Positions 35,399-49,100 of a stretch of 64,000 nt of DNA are shown here, one piece after another (the first letter of the stretch is position 1; each line of letters begins with the position of its first letter). A model generated the notes under the pieces. It had not been told where the DNA came from. It searched no databases and saw nothing but the letters and a program-made list of their open reading frames with translations. The stretch is from the NCBI GenBank assembly GCA_003344405.1, contig NOWV01000175.1:62001-126000 (forward strand), in the 5' to 3' direction. The position numbers and the translations under genes are program-made. Source of the DNA: Trichoplax sp. H2. Lineage: Eukaryota > Placozoa > Uniplacotomia > Trichoplacea.

Positions 35399-38300
35399 CA
35401 TCTGTTTTGTTTTGTTTGTATTTAATGAGCTGTTAAGGATAAATTTTTTTATCATGCTCTCCAATACTTAACTATCAATTTATTGATAGCGTTTGTACAA
35501 AATTCAATGCTGTAAACATCTAATCAAGTATATTTTCATTTTTATATCAATCTACCATAATTAAAATTATGGGATTCTATCTATTCCCCCTATAACTTGC
35601 AATGTATAGAGATATAGGCTTATGCAATAGTAAGGTTAAGCAATCTTCCATTAGTATTAAGTCAATTCAACTTTATCTAATCAAACTGATATCACAAGCC
35701 TATATCCTAAAACTATGAGTGCCTGATACAGTGGCAGTTATGCAAAATAAATAAATGTATCAGGCATAGAAATCTCTATTGTTGTATTGAACTTCTGATC
35801 CTGATATTATAAACAATAAAGTTTAGTACTGAATATGACACGATAACAATCTACAGTAAACGTCAAAGATGCTTCTAATATTCAAGTCTCGTGTTTCGTT
35901 TATGAAAAGGATCTTCTATTATCAATTGAAATTTATTGCAAAACAGTATATAGACGTACAGTAGCAAATTAGTGAAAAAAGGTATGATAAAATTTTTCCA
36001 TTGGAGAATGAAGCAATTTATCATTGGTGAAATATGCTGTTCATTTTGAAAGCCATAAATAGATTGTAGTCATATTTTTAAATTCATTTCTTATCTAACA
36101 GAAGACGTAGAATATTGTTAAAATGTCACAATTCATTTTAACCCAACGATGTAAAATCGTCTATAAAAGTTAACCTATGACCTATCGAATATAATGAACG
36201 GCGCCATATTTATATTTAGCCTTAAAATTACTCAGTTATGCGATCATCTAGATACTTTGTAGGAATAGCGTAATATTCATTTAGTTTAGAATCAACTTCG
36301 ATTAAATTGAATAGAAATCAGGTCAGGAAATGATTTTGTTTATCAATAGGTATTTTATGCACAGATGACCATGAAATCCTGAACATATTATACGTATGAA
36401 TACACGCAGGCAACACCCCTCTAATTTTATTGTTCTCTACTATAGGCAGAAAGATAGAAAAAATTTATATATAAAACGTTGGGTTACACGATTACGCAAG
36501 AGAATTAAATCTTATTTTAATTAAAATCCAGAGTGAAAGGATAAATGTAGCAGAAACTTTCAAGTAATAGCAATATACGTAGAATATACTAGCCGAATTA
36601 ATGTCCAATCATTGCCATCTATATATCCAACTTTGCAGGACAGGATATCTAAAACAATAACGAGGGCATACAAATACACTGTGAAGATAATATTCGGTGA
36701 TCTTAATTAGTGCTAAACAAACTTCTCTATTATCAGCAAACAAAGGTAAAACAGTCAAGAAAATGAATAATAAAATTACTTAGTATGCAATAAAATCGTT
36801 AATATCAAGACTACTGAATTTATTGTACTCAGTTTTTATCAGCACCTTTTAAGAGTCCTTCATATGGCTATAAATATATATAATTACCTCGAGTTAAAAC
36901 GAAGCAGATAATAAAAAATATTTCAATACACACACGTGATATAAAAAAGCTTTCGAAGTTAAAGCAAAAGGAAATAAAGAAACTCCAAGGGCGGAAATCT
37001 CTTATTTTCATTGAAAGTAATGAAAGTTAACGTTTTCAGAACTTTTCCAATTCTAGTTATGTGTACAAGTGCTAGAAACAAAGAAACCCAGTAAAAACGA
37101 GCTTGATTGAATCTGTTCACAAGAGAATATTTTTAATATCTGAAATCTTCCCTATTTAAAATTCATATCCCATTGAATAGTTTCTTCTATTACTATCGGA
37201 TTTAAAAAAAAATTATTGTATAGAAGACATTTTCCCACGATACATCATTGTTACGTAGTAAACGATATCAAACTGAGCCTGAGACATATATACGAGTACA
37301 TATATAAAGCACAGCAGAAGACTTAAATAACGATGAAATAGCCTACAATGACTATAGAACGTATAAAATATACTTAAAAGTCGATACTTGATGACCATAC
37401 TACAGATATTAAGTACTGACGAAATGTAGCTTCTATAACATTTTAAAATAATTATACGTGGCTTATTTCGAATTAGAAATTCAAACAAACAGGTCTAGAT
37501 GAATTAATAGTTAGATAAGGCCATAGTAAATATTTTGGAATAATGTGCAATCTTAATAAGGGCAAGAATAAAGCTAACAGCAGTGATTTAAAAAAAACTG
37601 AATATTATAATGATCGTACAAGCAATAATCTATTCTCAATATCTGATATGTGATCAGCATGTCAGAGTGAAATTCTTTGTATCAGCGGCATTTAAATTGA
37701 TGATTACTTAAATTTTACTATTTACTCATTATCAGCCCCTAATACTGTGTAATGCACCTTAAGTAGTTTTCATATTACAGAGATCGTTGCAGCATCAAAT
37801 TAAAAAGCCAATTTTACATAATGTATTCGTCGTCACGAATTAATTTATAAAGTCATTTCAATCACAAAAAAATTCTTGATCAAAAGAATTATCTAGACAT
37901 TAATACATAGGTACATATTGCAGGAATTTCAATATTTATATTGAAAGAATAATTACCTTAAAAGGTAATACATTATTGCATAATTAGCATTTAAAAGAAT
38001 CGAAGAATGCATCGTTAAATATATATTATCTCACGTAATATTCAAATCAAAAAATAAAATCCGACTCGACATTACAGTATAACTCCCTCTGCATTAGTTC
38101 AGGACATTGAACACCTTGCCTATTATAAATAAATACTTTCAATTATGTGGATGCTACACTTATAATTAACAACGCATAGTAATATCATTTCACAATGGTT
38201 TAAGAACTAGCAATTGCATCAAATTTATACCGATACAAAATATTATGAGACTAGATGCTCGAAATAAATGAAGAATAAATACAATACTTGTTAATACCTT

Positions 38301-40652
38301 AACAGATTAAAGTTTCTACTTTGAATTAAACATTATGGCTCATAAAATCTTATCATAAATTGTTTAGTGCCGGTACTGTAAAAAATTGGGACATCATAAT
38401 AGCCCAGAAAATTACACATTCGATATAAAGTTGATACATTATTTAACTTAACATTGCATATATATAGATAGATTTGATATAGAGGCCAAGTCAAAGTATC
38501 CGCATGTAGCGGTAAATCAGGAATCGAAATACTGCAGTAGTTCGACTACTGTAATACGTTACCTTATGTAATAATCAATTGACTGATCTACTACTAATTT
38601 AAAAATACATTGTTCTATTAACGTAAAAGAAAATATCAAAACATTTTAGCTAGCATTTTATATAAAACACTATTACCAACTTAGAAATAACTGATAATGT
38701 TAGGTAAGACAGAATGGAATAAAGAAATAGGTAACTTACAATCGATATTAAAACTGATGGTATATTACTTCCAATATTGGATAGAAAGTCAAGTTACGTA
38801 TAAATAAATGCCTTAATATGACAATATTAGGAAGTGCTTTTTCTATGTTCGTCTCACTAATAATTACTGTAACGATGCTAATATCGTACATTAATTATAG
38901 AATAATAGACCATATTTCCTAATTAATATGTCGTTAACAATAAATTACTAAGCTATATTAGAAAGTAGTAACTTAAATTTGTCACGTAGTGCCATTTAAT
39001 GGATATTAATCAGCGTAAATTTAAGGTATTTCGAAACACTGGCCATAGATTGAATTCAAAGTCGACGTACTGGCAACATCAATCACTATGCCACATTAAA
39101 AGGCTATAACTCGATATTTATCCAATTACTGTTGCCTAAACTTTAAAAGTATATAATTACTATAATACATTGGATCATGTTTTCAAGACCTGCAAACATC
39201 AAGAGCTAATTATGAGTATTACTAAGCTATGTGCATACTAGAAGATTTATTTTACATTTAACATTAATACACATATCTATGTGATATCGGAAAGAGTAAG
39301 CTACACGCATCGTGAATCAGTTGATAGTTTCACAAGGATGAAATGTCTGCAATCAAAAATTCCAGACCACTATTAGAACAGTACATATTCTGCGTAACTA
39401 GGTACTATCATTACGTAAGGAATATGAAAATAGTATACATCTCATAAAATACTGGATCGTACAAATCTCATAGAGTAATAATCAATCATTACCCATAAAT
39501 AGAAGATGTCTGCTCTCTATTTTCAGTACTAGTTTCTACTAGATATCAACAGGGTAAAGCATGCGTATTTATCCTGAAATACTGTATGATACTTCAAGGT
39601 TGACATTACAGTAATAATCAATTTTCTAAACTATACGAATTAGGAGATATCTAATCCACATTTACTATATTGCTTCTTCATCAAAATTGGCACAGTTGAC
39701 GCGAAATAATAAATCATATTTCAAAAGTCAATACTTTAACAACAATAATCTCCAAGACATATTAGAATGAATCAACTTTGCCATCAAGATACTAATACCG
39801 AAAAATTACAAGGGTATTCATTCACCACAAAGCCAAATTTCAAAACCAACACACCAGTAATACTCTAATTACTTTCCCAAGTTAGAGGAGTTCGATTCCT
39901 TCAACAGATACGTATATTACTATTTAACAGGATTTTAAAGAATCATATTCTTTACCCTTAAAATCTTTATGTTCGTAACTATAATGAATTGTTTCAATTT
40001 ATTTCGTAACGAAACTTTCTCATAATTATGCCAGAAATTAGAAATGAAATTGCATTGATTTAATATATCAGTAACTTTAGTCAGATAAATGTTAAAAACG
40101 TCACAGTCCGTAAATTAGCAATGCAAAATATCAAATCATTCTTAAATTGTAAAAAGACAGGAGATGTTTTTAATATAGTTATTTTGTTAGTATCTATGAT
40201 ATAATTACATCTTGCAGCATTTATTTAATCAATATAAACATATAGAACAAACAATAATTCATGTAGAGAAATTTAATTTCATCTTGTAGGAACTATAAAG
40301 TAATCAGCTAGATTTCCCAAACATTTATATCATAAGCAATAGAAATTGCCTTAACCCATTTATTATAGAATTAATTAATGTAATAATGATAATAATCGAT
40401 TTCGATCGAATGTTTTGCAGCAACTGTACGCAATAATATTAATTAGTGTTATACATAACTTAACTTTATAATTTCAAATACTCTACAACGATAGTGTCAA
40501 GATTTATGATACAGTAGTGTTGTACATAACTTAACTTTATAATTCCATATACTCTACAACGATAGTGTCAAGATTTATGATACAGAATTAGTATAAGTTA
40601 ATGGAGTTCATCGCGCAGTATGTCAGCAAATATATAGAAAATAAGCGTATAA
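35399..40652. other. long AT-rich gene-free stretch
   Basis: About 5 kb between the ERICH2-like gene and the GPCR. No exon, RNA gene or long open frame can be supported; short frames such as minus 37213-37488 have a composition expected from translated AT-rich spacer. Some of it should be 3' untranslated sequence of the two flanking genes. Confidence 0.5.
40444..40586. repeat. tandem duplication of about 71 bp
   Basis: AGTGTTATACATAACTTAACTTTATAATT...CTCTACAACGATAGTGTCAAGATTTATGATACAG is present twice in direct orientation with few differences (TATACATAA/TGTACATAA, TCAAATAC/CCATATAC). It lies about 70 bp beyond the stop codon of the GPCR gene, so probably in its 3' untranslated region. Confidence 0.85.
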
Positions 40653-41744
40653 TTATGCTTCTTGAATGTAAATATTAATCTTCCTTTTTCGATAGCATAA
40701 CCAATTAACATTGGAATCTTCATCATGAGTAAAGCAGACACAGCTATAAAGGGAGCAATGCTGCGTCCAACGTGTTATTAATTCAGTCACACCTTCGCGA
40801 AAGTTGCGATTTAATGCGCCGTACATCATAGGATTAATGCTAATACTACTAAAAGCTAACAAATAAACAGCTAATTCAGCTGATTTTTGATTACCAAACA
40901 GAGATGAATCCAAGAGCATAACAACAATTAATGGTAACCAAAGAACCCAATTAACAAAGACAACAACTAATAACGTGTATGTAACCTGTTTATCAATAGT
41001 ATTATGAGGATGATAACTTCGCCGCCTAGGACTATATGAATTAACTGGCAATGCTGTATCATTATTATCCGACATTGGCGATATTTTATGCCTCCATTGA
41101 GATTTAGGATTTTTATAAAGTAAGCATAATATTCGAATAGCTAGGATAAAAACAGTCAGAAATGGAAGAATTAACGTAATAATGATATCGATAAAACGAA
41201 AAGTACCCAATGGTTTGATAGTACAAAAACCAACCGCGTGGTTATACTCATAGCTACTAATAGATTCAAAAAAGGGCAATACAGCCATGATAATCGATTG
41301 ACTCCAGACATAAGTAATCAAGATGAAAAATCGCTTCTTATTAATTAAACGTGTATAGGTCATAGGGTATTTTATAGAATAGTAACGTATATAACTTATT
41401 ACAGTTAACGTTAAAATAGCTACATTAAATAAAACGACAATGAGAAAACCTATGGCATCACATGAATAATTGCCTGATGTCGAATTACCAAAAATCCATT
41501 GACCACTGATTAATGATGGTGGTATAAATGCTGTAACGATAATGGATGCTATAAAATGGCATACTGCGATATTGATGATAAAAGCATTGGTATATGTGTA
41601 TAATTGCTGATTTCGAGCTACGACGTAGAAAACTAAGAGGTTGCCACAAAATGCAATCATCGACACTAAGATGATAAAGATTACACTTGTGATTGTTGAG
41701 CCATTCACAGCAACCAATTTAACGGCTGATTCGTGAGTAACCAT
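40653..41744 (-). CDS. orphan rhodopsin-class (class A) GPCR, intronless
   Basis: Single open frame of 363 residues with seven hydrophobic segments (about 18-41, 52-74, 96-118, 138-157, 183-208, 253-277, 289-311). Landmarks: Asn35 in TM1 (CGNLLVF); Asn58 in TM2; Cys95 and Cys174 for the TM3-ECL2 disulphide; Arg120 in the DRY position, here IRY; Trp269-Leu-Pro271 in TM6; and Asn304-Pro305-Met-Met-Tyr308 (NPMMY) in TM7, then a helix-8-like LNRNFREG. Possible N-glycosylation sites are Asn87 and Asn92 in ECL1, and Asn14. Position 2.50 is His63 instead of Asp and 3.49 is Ile119 instead of Asp/Glu. Position 3.32 is Ile, so it is not a typical amine receptor. Ligand unknown. The Met at 41744 gives a short extracellular N terminus and is accepted. 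Confidence 0.9.
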   Translation of the reverse strand: MVTHESAVKLVAVNGSTITSVIFIILVSMIAFCGNLLVFYVVARNQQLYTYTNAFIINIAVCHFIASIIVTAFIPPSLISGQWIFGNSTSGNYSCDAIGFLIVVLFNVAILTLTVISYIRYYSIKYPMTYTRLINKKRFFILITYVWSQSIIMAVLPFFESISSYEYNHAVGFCTIKPLGTFRFIDIIITLILPFLTVFILAIRILCLLYKNPKSQWRHKISPMSDNNDTALPVNSYSPRRRSYHPHNTIDKQVTYTLLVVVFVNWVLWLPLIVVMLLDSSLFGNQKSAELAVYLLAFSSISINPMMYGALNRNFREGVTELITRWTQHCSLYSCVCFTHDEDSNVNWLCYRKRKINIYIQEA

Positions 41745-44700
41745 TGGGTATTAATGATTTTGACTAATGGATCAGCTATAAGTGAAAGAATACCAAATTT
41801 AGATAATTAGACCATATAAAGGTTGGTAATGATGCTGCTCTACCAGTTTAATAAGAACTTGTATAGGCGTATACCCAATTTCCTTGTCGGTTGATATTTT
41901 CCGATTATAAGAAGATCATGGAATACCAAATTATGGCATATAATAAAAACAAGACTTGACAATAATATTTTTACGTATCTGTTTGGTTGATAAATTTTCT
42001 CTTGATAGCTTGTGTGCAATGGAATTATTGAAATAATGATCAATTAATCATGCACTGATTGTGAATACCATTAGCACCTTTCTGGCTCTAATTTATTCTG
42101 GCTACGATATTCTATTCGTTAATTTGTTCGCAAAAGTAACAGCATCCAAATTCTATTAACGTTAACAGTTAGCTAACGATCGTGAGTGATCAAGTAAGCA
42201 ATTCTAGCCATACCTTAAAAGAGAGATTATTCTGGACCATATATTTTCATTCTATTAAACCAGATGATAACTTAGAAAATCTTATTGTCTTTAAATCTAA
42301 TTCTTTTCTCTCAATCAAACTGAGAAAAACGCCAATGTAACCTCTACCAAATATTCTATGTTTAATTGCTACTTAATAATTTTGAAATAGCATCCTATGC
42401 CAAGCACACGGCATGTAAATCTTTCGAAATAATAGTAATATCTTTTCTATACGGTACAATTCTAGGTTGAAGCCACTATAATTATTATCCTATTGATTTT
42501 TTCTAAATCACGATAATGATGCTTAGGAATGGTTCGTATCAATTCGAAGGGAAATTTTTACCCAGCTAGTTGCTGTATTTCTGAAATCAGAAATGGAAAA
42601 AAATCAATCATTTGAATTACTTCATAAAAATGAATCCATTCATTACTAGGTAATAGTTTGGCTATATTTAACCAAATTTGGATTATAATATTCTATTTTT
42701 GTTGTTTCTTAATTAAATAAGATGTTTAATGTAATGTTTATAACTCATTTATGCGACAATTGATTTCATTTTCTCCTTCAAGCATAATTTTTCAGGTGGC
42801 TGAACATAAATGAATATATTTTGGTTCGATATGAATAGTTTTAAATTATTAAAGACAGTAAAGAAACTTGAGTACCTAACTTCCTACCAGAAAAATCAAT
42901 TGTAGGAGCTCTACCGTAATTGCTCTTCATCAATTATTAAAACTTAAATTCTATTTAAGCAGCTATACATTGAGATTCTTATTTCTGAACTAAAAAATTT
43001 ATGATACCAATATGATATTATAATTCTATTTTGGCAGCCGCACATTGAAATCCTTATTTGTAAAACGAAAATCTGTGATAATAAATGTATAACAAACGGG
43101 ACACATTCTATTATACTATAGATCTACTCGTCTTTGACTACAATAGTACCATTATAATTCTGCATCGACGATGGCGTTGTACTTGAGATTATTATTCCTA
43201 ACTGGATATAGCTCTGCTCGCTTTGGTTAGAATAAGGCGATTAGAATTATAGTAGCGGCGATGCCACTGTACTTGAGATTATTACTCCTAGCTAGGATAT
43301 TAATCGATCATACGGGGATGAATCTATTCTGCATCCTCACTAGCTCTATTAATAATAGATGGTGTGCCCTCATCCTAATTATATATCGGCAACGAATAAC
43401 TAGCATTTCCTTTATTTGTTATAAGTGCATCAATCTCGTAACAGAAATTGTTGTAATCCTCCAATTATCCTGAAAGTTTAACATAATTATAGATATCGGC
43501 AATAAAAAATTAGCATTTACTTATTTGCCATAAGTGCATCAGTCCTGCGATAGAAATACTTGTAATCCTCCACTTTATCCAGAAAAGTTAGCATAATTAT
43601 ATATACTAGCGAAACCCGTGGAAACGCCATTGAATACAGTGCGATTTTAAGTTAATTCGCATTAATAGGATTTGATATCGGTCATAAAAAAAACTAGCAT
43701 TTCCTTGTTTGCCATAAGTGCATCAGTCTCGTAAGGGAACACTGATAATCCTCCACTTTATCGAGAAAGGCTAGCTGACTTATTATTTCACAATCTTTTT
43801 AATTATTAAGTTTCTGTCGGTATTTTTAATCCGTGATTTAACGAGGTGCATTTTCATACCCGATATTTATTCCCTTTCTATTCAACTAGCTATAAGCTCT
43901 TCATAAAATAGCGTTGTAAGAAATGACTTCTTTCAGTCAGATAAAGAAGTTAAATTTATACAAATCTAGAACGGAAAAGAGGAAGCTTTATCTATTAGGA
44001 TTGCTAATAAGCTTATTTTGGTAAGTTTACACTTATGACTTGAAAGCGTTTCAATTGGCTACGAAAATAGGAGAGCTTTATTTTCTAATGGGACTTCAAT
44101 CATTAGATAGAAAAATAACCATGTTTGCTCCTTTCTAATATAGATCATTACGTAAATGCTATACATCAATGCCATTATTTATTAAGCAATGACGTGGATA
44201 ATTATTTGCTCAAATGGAAATTCAATAAAGATGCGGCGAACAGGAATACAGTTCAAAAACAATTGATCGGATAATAATGTAAGGCCTAAGTGGCAAAATT
44301 GAACGTGAAAGCATAGTCATTATCAAGTAGCCTTTTCCAGTCTAAATTAATATGGATCCCATTGAGTTGATTTTACTGCAGTTTATTAATCCGTTGAATC
44401 GCAATACGATGATCTCTATGAGTTGGTTGGACCGTAACTTATTAAAATAAGACGAAGCCGGTTCGTTAGGCATTACGATTCAATTAAATTGATGAACAAT
44501 CTCAGCCATAATGTTTAACTCAAGATCACGACGAAATCATTATCTCGCAGCGATTGCTTTAAAATTCTGCTAGCTTGCTAATATTAATTAATCGGAAATC
44601 ATATTCAACGATTAGCGCAATAAATGATACCAGAAAACAAATTCTAACTTGGTAGATTTCGAATCTTTAAGTTGTTTAGCAGATTTTGATGTGTCAGCAA

Positions 44701-46199
44701 GATAGAGCTTTTAAAATGAAAACATAATACTGGCTAATTTGGATAACAAGACAAGGACTTTACCATCGATTTTCCCATACTCGTCGATGTCATTTTTTCG
44801 TCTCAGAATTAGTCATTATTGTTAATTTTATTTGCACGATTCATTAAAAGCATTCACTTATAATATTTAATGGATATTAATGACTCGTTATTTCTCTTCC
44901 GTCACAGAATTAGTCTGTCAATATTTTTTCTATTTTGATGATCCATTGGAGGATTTTATTTATAGTTTTGAAGGATAACCAGAATAGAAAGGGCTTACTA
45001 CCCGCTATAAATAAACTATATAGTCTCAAATTAGGACAATCGAGTACAGTTTTTGGTGCTAGATACTATTAGGAATTACTCATAGTTCAAGAAAGTAGAG
45101 CAGTCAACATCCATGTGTACTGTGTAAAATTTAATTAGATTATAATTGTGAAGAGTTTGAAAAGAATTTAGCGATTACTAAATTTCACAACAAGCTAATT
45201 GAATAAAGTGCCAAGTCAATTTGCTAAAGAATCTTACGCGAAAAAGTGCAAACGAACAAATGATTGCAACGATTTCATGATAACGGAAATAGAGCAAACA
45301 GTCTAAAAGAAGCAGAAATTACGATACTATATTTAGCTTGGTAAAATCAGTCGAGATGTGGAAACGATGGCAACGATTGCATGAGTAATATAAATAAAGC
45401 AAGTAGTAATCGATTTATCTTTTCATTCGTTATGAATAACTTTAAAGTTGGCATCAACATGCTGATCCAAGTGTTATAAAGAGTAAAATCAGACTCTCTT
45501 ATGTTGTTAAATAGTCAATGACGGAACTTAGTGAACTAAAATTATTACACAAGATAGGTATATTACTGTTGAAAATGCATGATTAGATTAAAAATCACTT
45601 ATGGAATAGATCAAGCGATAGCTACATATAAGAATGGGCATTAAGCATACAAGAGGAAGTAAAGAATCTATTGGATTACTTCTGCCTGACTCCATCATTG
45701 AATTAGTTCGAAATAAAAAAACTATTTCTCTTCATTGACTTATAGTATCCAAGATATTGTAAGTTACCTTAGCTCTTTTCAGCTTGGAAAATAAAACTCA
45801 TGGAAAAAGAAAGGGGTGGATCCAGCGGTGTGAGAGAGAAAATGAACTGACGTGTGACATCGGGACGGTCTATAAAATTGTCCTGATTAGAGTCAGAAAA
45901 TGCAGTAGATGACAGCCATCAAAAGTAGAGAATGGAATAATCCAGGCAGCCTTGCCGATCTTTGGGTGTTAATAGGTTAATTATCTCAGCGGAAGTTGAA
46001 ACTAATTGAACTTGGATAATGACAGAAATGTTATTAAGCTGTAAAATATTCGGATTGGTTGATTGGTGTCATGATCGGATACTTCTACAATAATCATCGA
46101 TAACCCTGCTACAAAATCTTTTCGATCTGTGATATCGCATAGAATGATTGAGCAAATTGTATCAACCTTTTGACTAGGTTGGAACTAATGATAGTAACT
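41745..46199. other. gene-free DNA with degenerate local repeats
   Basis: No gene is supported. At about 43370-43770 a unit containing CATTTCCTTATTTGCCATAAGTGCATCAGTCTCG and TAATCCTCCACTTTATCC occurs three times (43416, 43526, 43710). Near 45230-45420 two related stretches share GCAACGATTGCATGA-like words. These look like eroded tandem repeats leading into the larger array to the right. Confidence 0.5.
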
Positions 46200-49100
46200 T
46201 TTCTCCATTATAACAAGACAATTAGCTTTCTCGAAACAGAAGAAGTTAGACAGTAAGCATTCTACAATAACTTTTTCATTTTGCAAGTCAATGCGTTACT
46301 CGTTGAATTCTTGTCAAGCCAATTTATTTTGGTCTATCATCTTGTATAAGTTTGCATAGCGTTAGATTCTTCATTTTTTCCGTCATAACAACAGAAATAA
46401 CGCTATCGGAAGACAAGAAGTTGGAGAGTAAGCATATTCTTATATTATATCAAATCGAAAGTAAATCTCTAGTTGATTGCATTATTCTCTAATTAATTTA
46501 TTCTGATCGATCACCGCAGACTTGTATTCGGTTTCTTTTGCATAAGTACAGAGTTTGAGGAAACCACAGAAATAACGTTATGTAAGGACCAGAAGTTGGA
46601 GAGTAAAAAATTCTCCTTTGCTATTTCATGTGGAAAGTGTAGGCCATGTTCATTGATTATTTTGTGTCATCATCAATCTATTCTAGTCTGCTACATTCTA
46701 TTCAATTTCTTTGGGATTGTCATAGAGTTGATTACATCTGTTTCCGTCCGAATAACTACAATAATACTATTGCAAGACAAGAAATTGGAGAGTAAAAATA
46801 TTCGTGCACTCTGCCATATCGAAAGTAAAGAAGGCCTTGGCTATTGAATTATTCTTAAACTAATTGATTCGAATCTTTCATTTCAGACTTGTATTCGGTT
46901 TCTTAGTATAACTACAGAGTTTGGAAGTAGTAACAGAAACAACGATAGCTAAATACAAGAAGTTGGAAAGTAAAACTTTCCTTATGCTATTTCAAGAGGA
47001 AAGTAAAAAGCCTTGTTCATTAGTCTACCACCTTACATTAGGTTTTCGTTAGCCATAGACTTAAACTTAATCATTCTCCGTTAGAACATTAGAAAATAAC
47101 GTTATTGCAAGACAAGAAGTATCACTTCAGACTTGTATTCGGTTTTTTTGTATCACTACAGCACCTGGAGTAACAAGAGAAACACTTTCTCTTATGCCAT
47201 TTCATGTTAATGTAAGGCCTTATTCATTGAATGATCATAAATTATATATATGCAATATAATTAATCTGTTCTAGTCTTCCAGCTTACATTAGGTTTCTTT
47301 GGTAGTCATGGAATTAGGATTAATTATTTTTCGTTAGAACAACAGAAGTAACTCTATTGCTGAGCAAGAAGTATCATTTCAGACATGGATAAGGTTTCTT
47401 TTGCATCACTGCAGTGTTTGGGGATAACAACAGAAACAACGATAGCTAAATACAAAAACTTGGAGAGTATAAATTTTCTTAGGCTATTCCATCTGGGAGC
47501 ACAGACCTTGTTCATGAAATTATAATAAATTATATATATCATAATTAATCTGTTCTAGTTTGCCACCTTACATTAGCTTTTTTGGACGTAGCCATAGATT
47601 TAGGCTTAATCATTTTCCGTTTCAATCATAAAAATAACGCTGTTGCAAGACAAGAAATTGGAGTAAGAATATTCTTATGCTATGTCATCGAAAATAAAGG
47701 CCTTGGTCATTGAATTATTTTAGAACCAATTTGTTGTGGTCGATAATTTAATATTCGATTTCTTTTGCTTAGCAATCGAGTTTGTAGGTCATTTCTCCTC
47801 ATAGAGCAACAGAAACAACCCTATTTATTTGGAAAGTCAAGGCCTTACTCACTGATCTATTCAATAATACATATCTATAATTAAGCCATTTATTGTAGTT
47901 TACCACCTAATATTCGATTTTTTTACGCTTAGCAATCGAATTTGCGGGGATTTTTTTCCCCTTTATAGAGTAGCAGAAGCAAGGATTTCTATATAGCATT
48001 TAAAGACCTTATTGATTGATTGATTCACAAATTCAAAAATCCGTTGCAGTCTACAACCTAATGTTCCATTTCTTATGTGTAGGAATCGAGTTTACGATTA
48101 TTCTTTCCCTATAAAGTAAAGAAAAACAATGCTATCTGACACGTCAAAGTTGTATAGTAGAAACCATTTTTCCATGGCATTTTTCTAGTCTATCCCCAAT
48201 ATCAAATTTCTTTTGCAATCCTAGATACTTTTAGGGAAACTCTTTTCTTATCATTTTTTCCCTATAAAGTAAGAGAAACAACACTATCGGACAAGTCAAA
48301 ATTGGATAGTAGAAATGACTTTTCTATGTCATTCTTCTAGTCTATCCCAATTGTCAAATTCTTGGCAACGCTAGACAGTTTTAGGAAACTCTTTTCTTTT
48401 ATAGCTACAGAAATAATGCTATTTCTAGAGAAGAAGTCAGAGAGTGACATTTTTCTAGATCATTACAATCACTGATGAGCACAGTCGGTTTCTTTTGCAT
48501 CATAATCCAGTTTTATCTACTCTTTCTCTTCTAACGGCAGAAAAAATGATTTCTTAAAAGTCAAAGTTAGGTAGTTTAAATGATTTTATAGTATTCTTTC
48601 CATCGATCAGCTAAAGTTCGATTTTATCTGCTATGGTAGAACATTTTAGGGGTATTTCTTTTCCATTATAGCAAGAGAAACAACAATATCTCTAGAGGCG
48701 AAGTTGGATAGTGGAAATTTTTTTCACTCTATTCTGCTAGTCTGTTGCCTAAGATGACTTTTCTATTGAGCGAGGAGTTTAAGCAAACTCGTTCTATTCC
48801 AACAGCGAAACAGCGATATCTTAGAATGCAATTGGAATAGTAGAATTTTCCTACGATATTCTTATTGCATAAGGAAGAGTGACTTTTCTTCCGCATAACT
48901 GTGGAGATTTTACCGAATTCCTCTCTGTTCCAACAACCAAAAATAAGATATCCTAGAGTGCAAGTGGGATAGAATTTTCCTGTGACATTGTTATTGTAAA
49001 AGAAAGAATGACTTTTCTTCTGGATAACTGTGGGGATTTTATCGAATTCTTTTCTATTCCAACGGCCTAAAATAAGATAGCTTAGAAAGCAAGAAGAATA

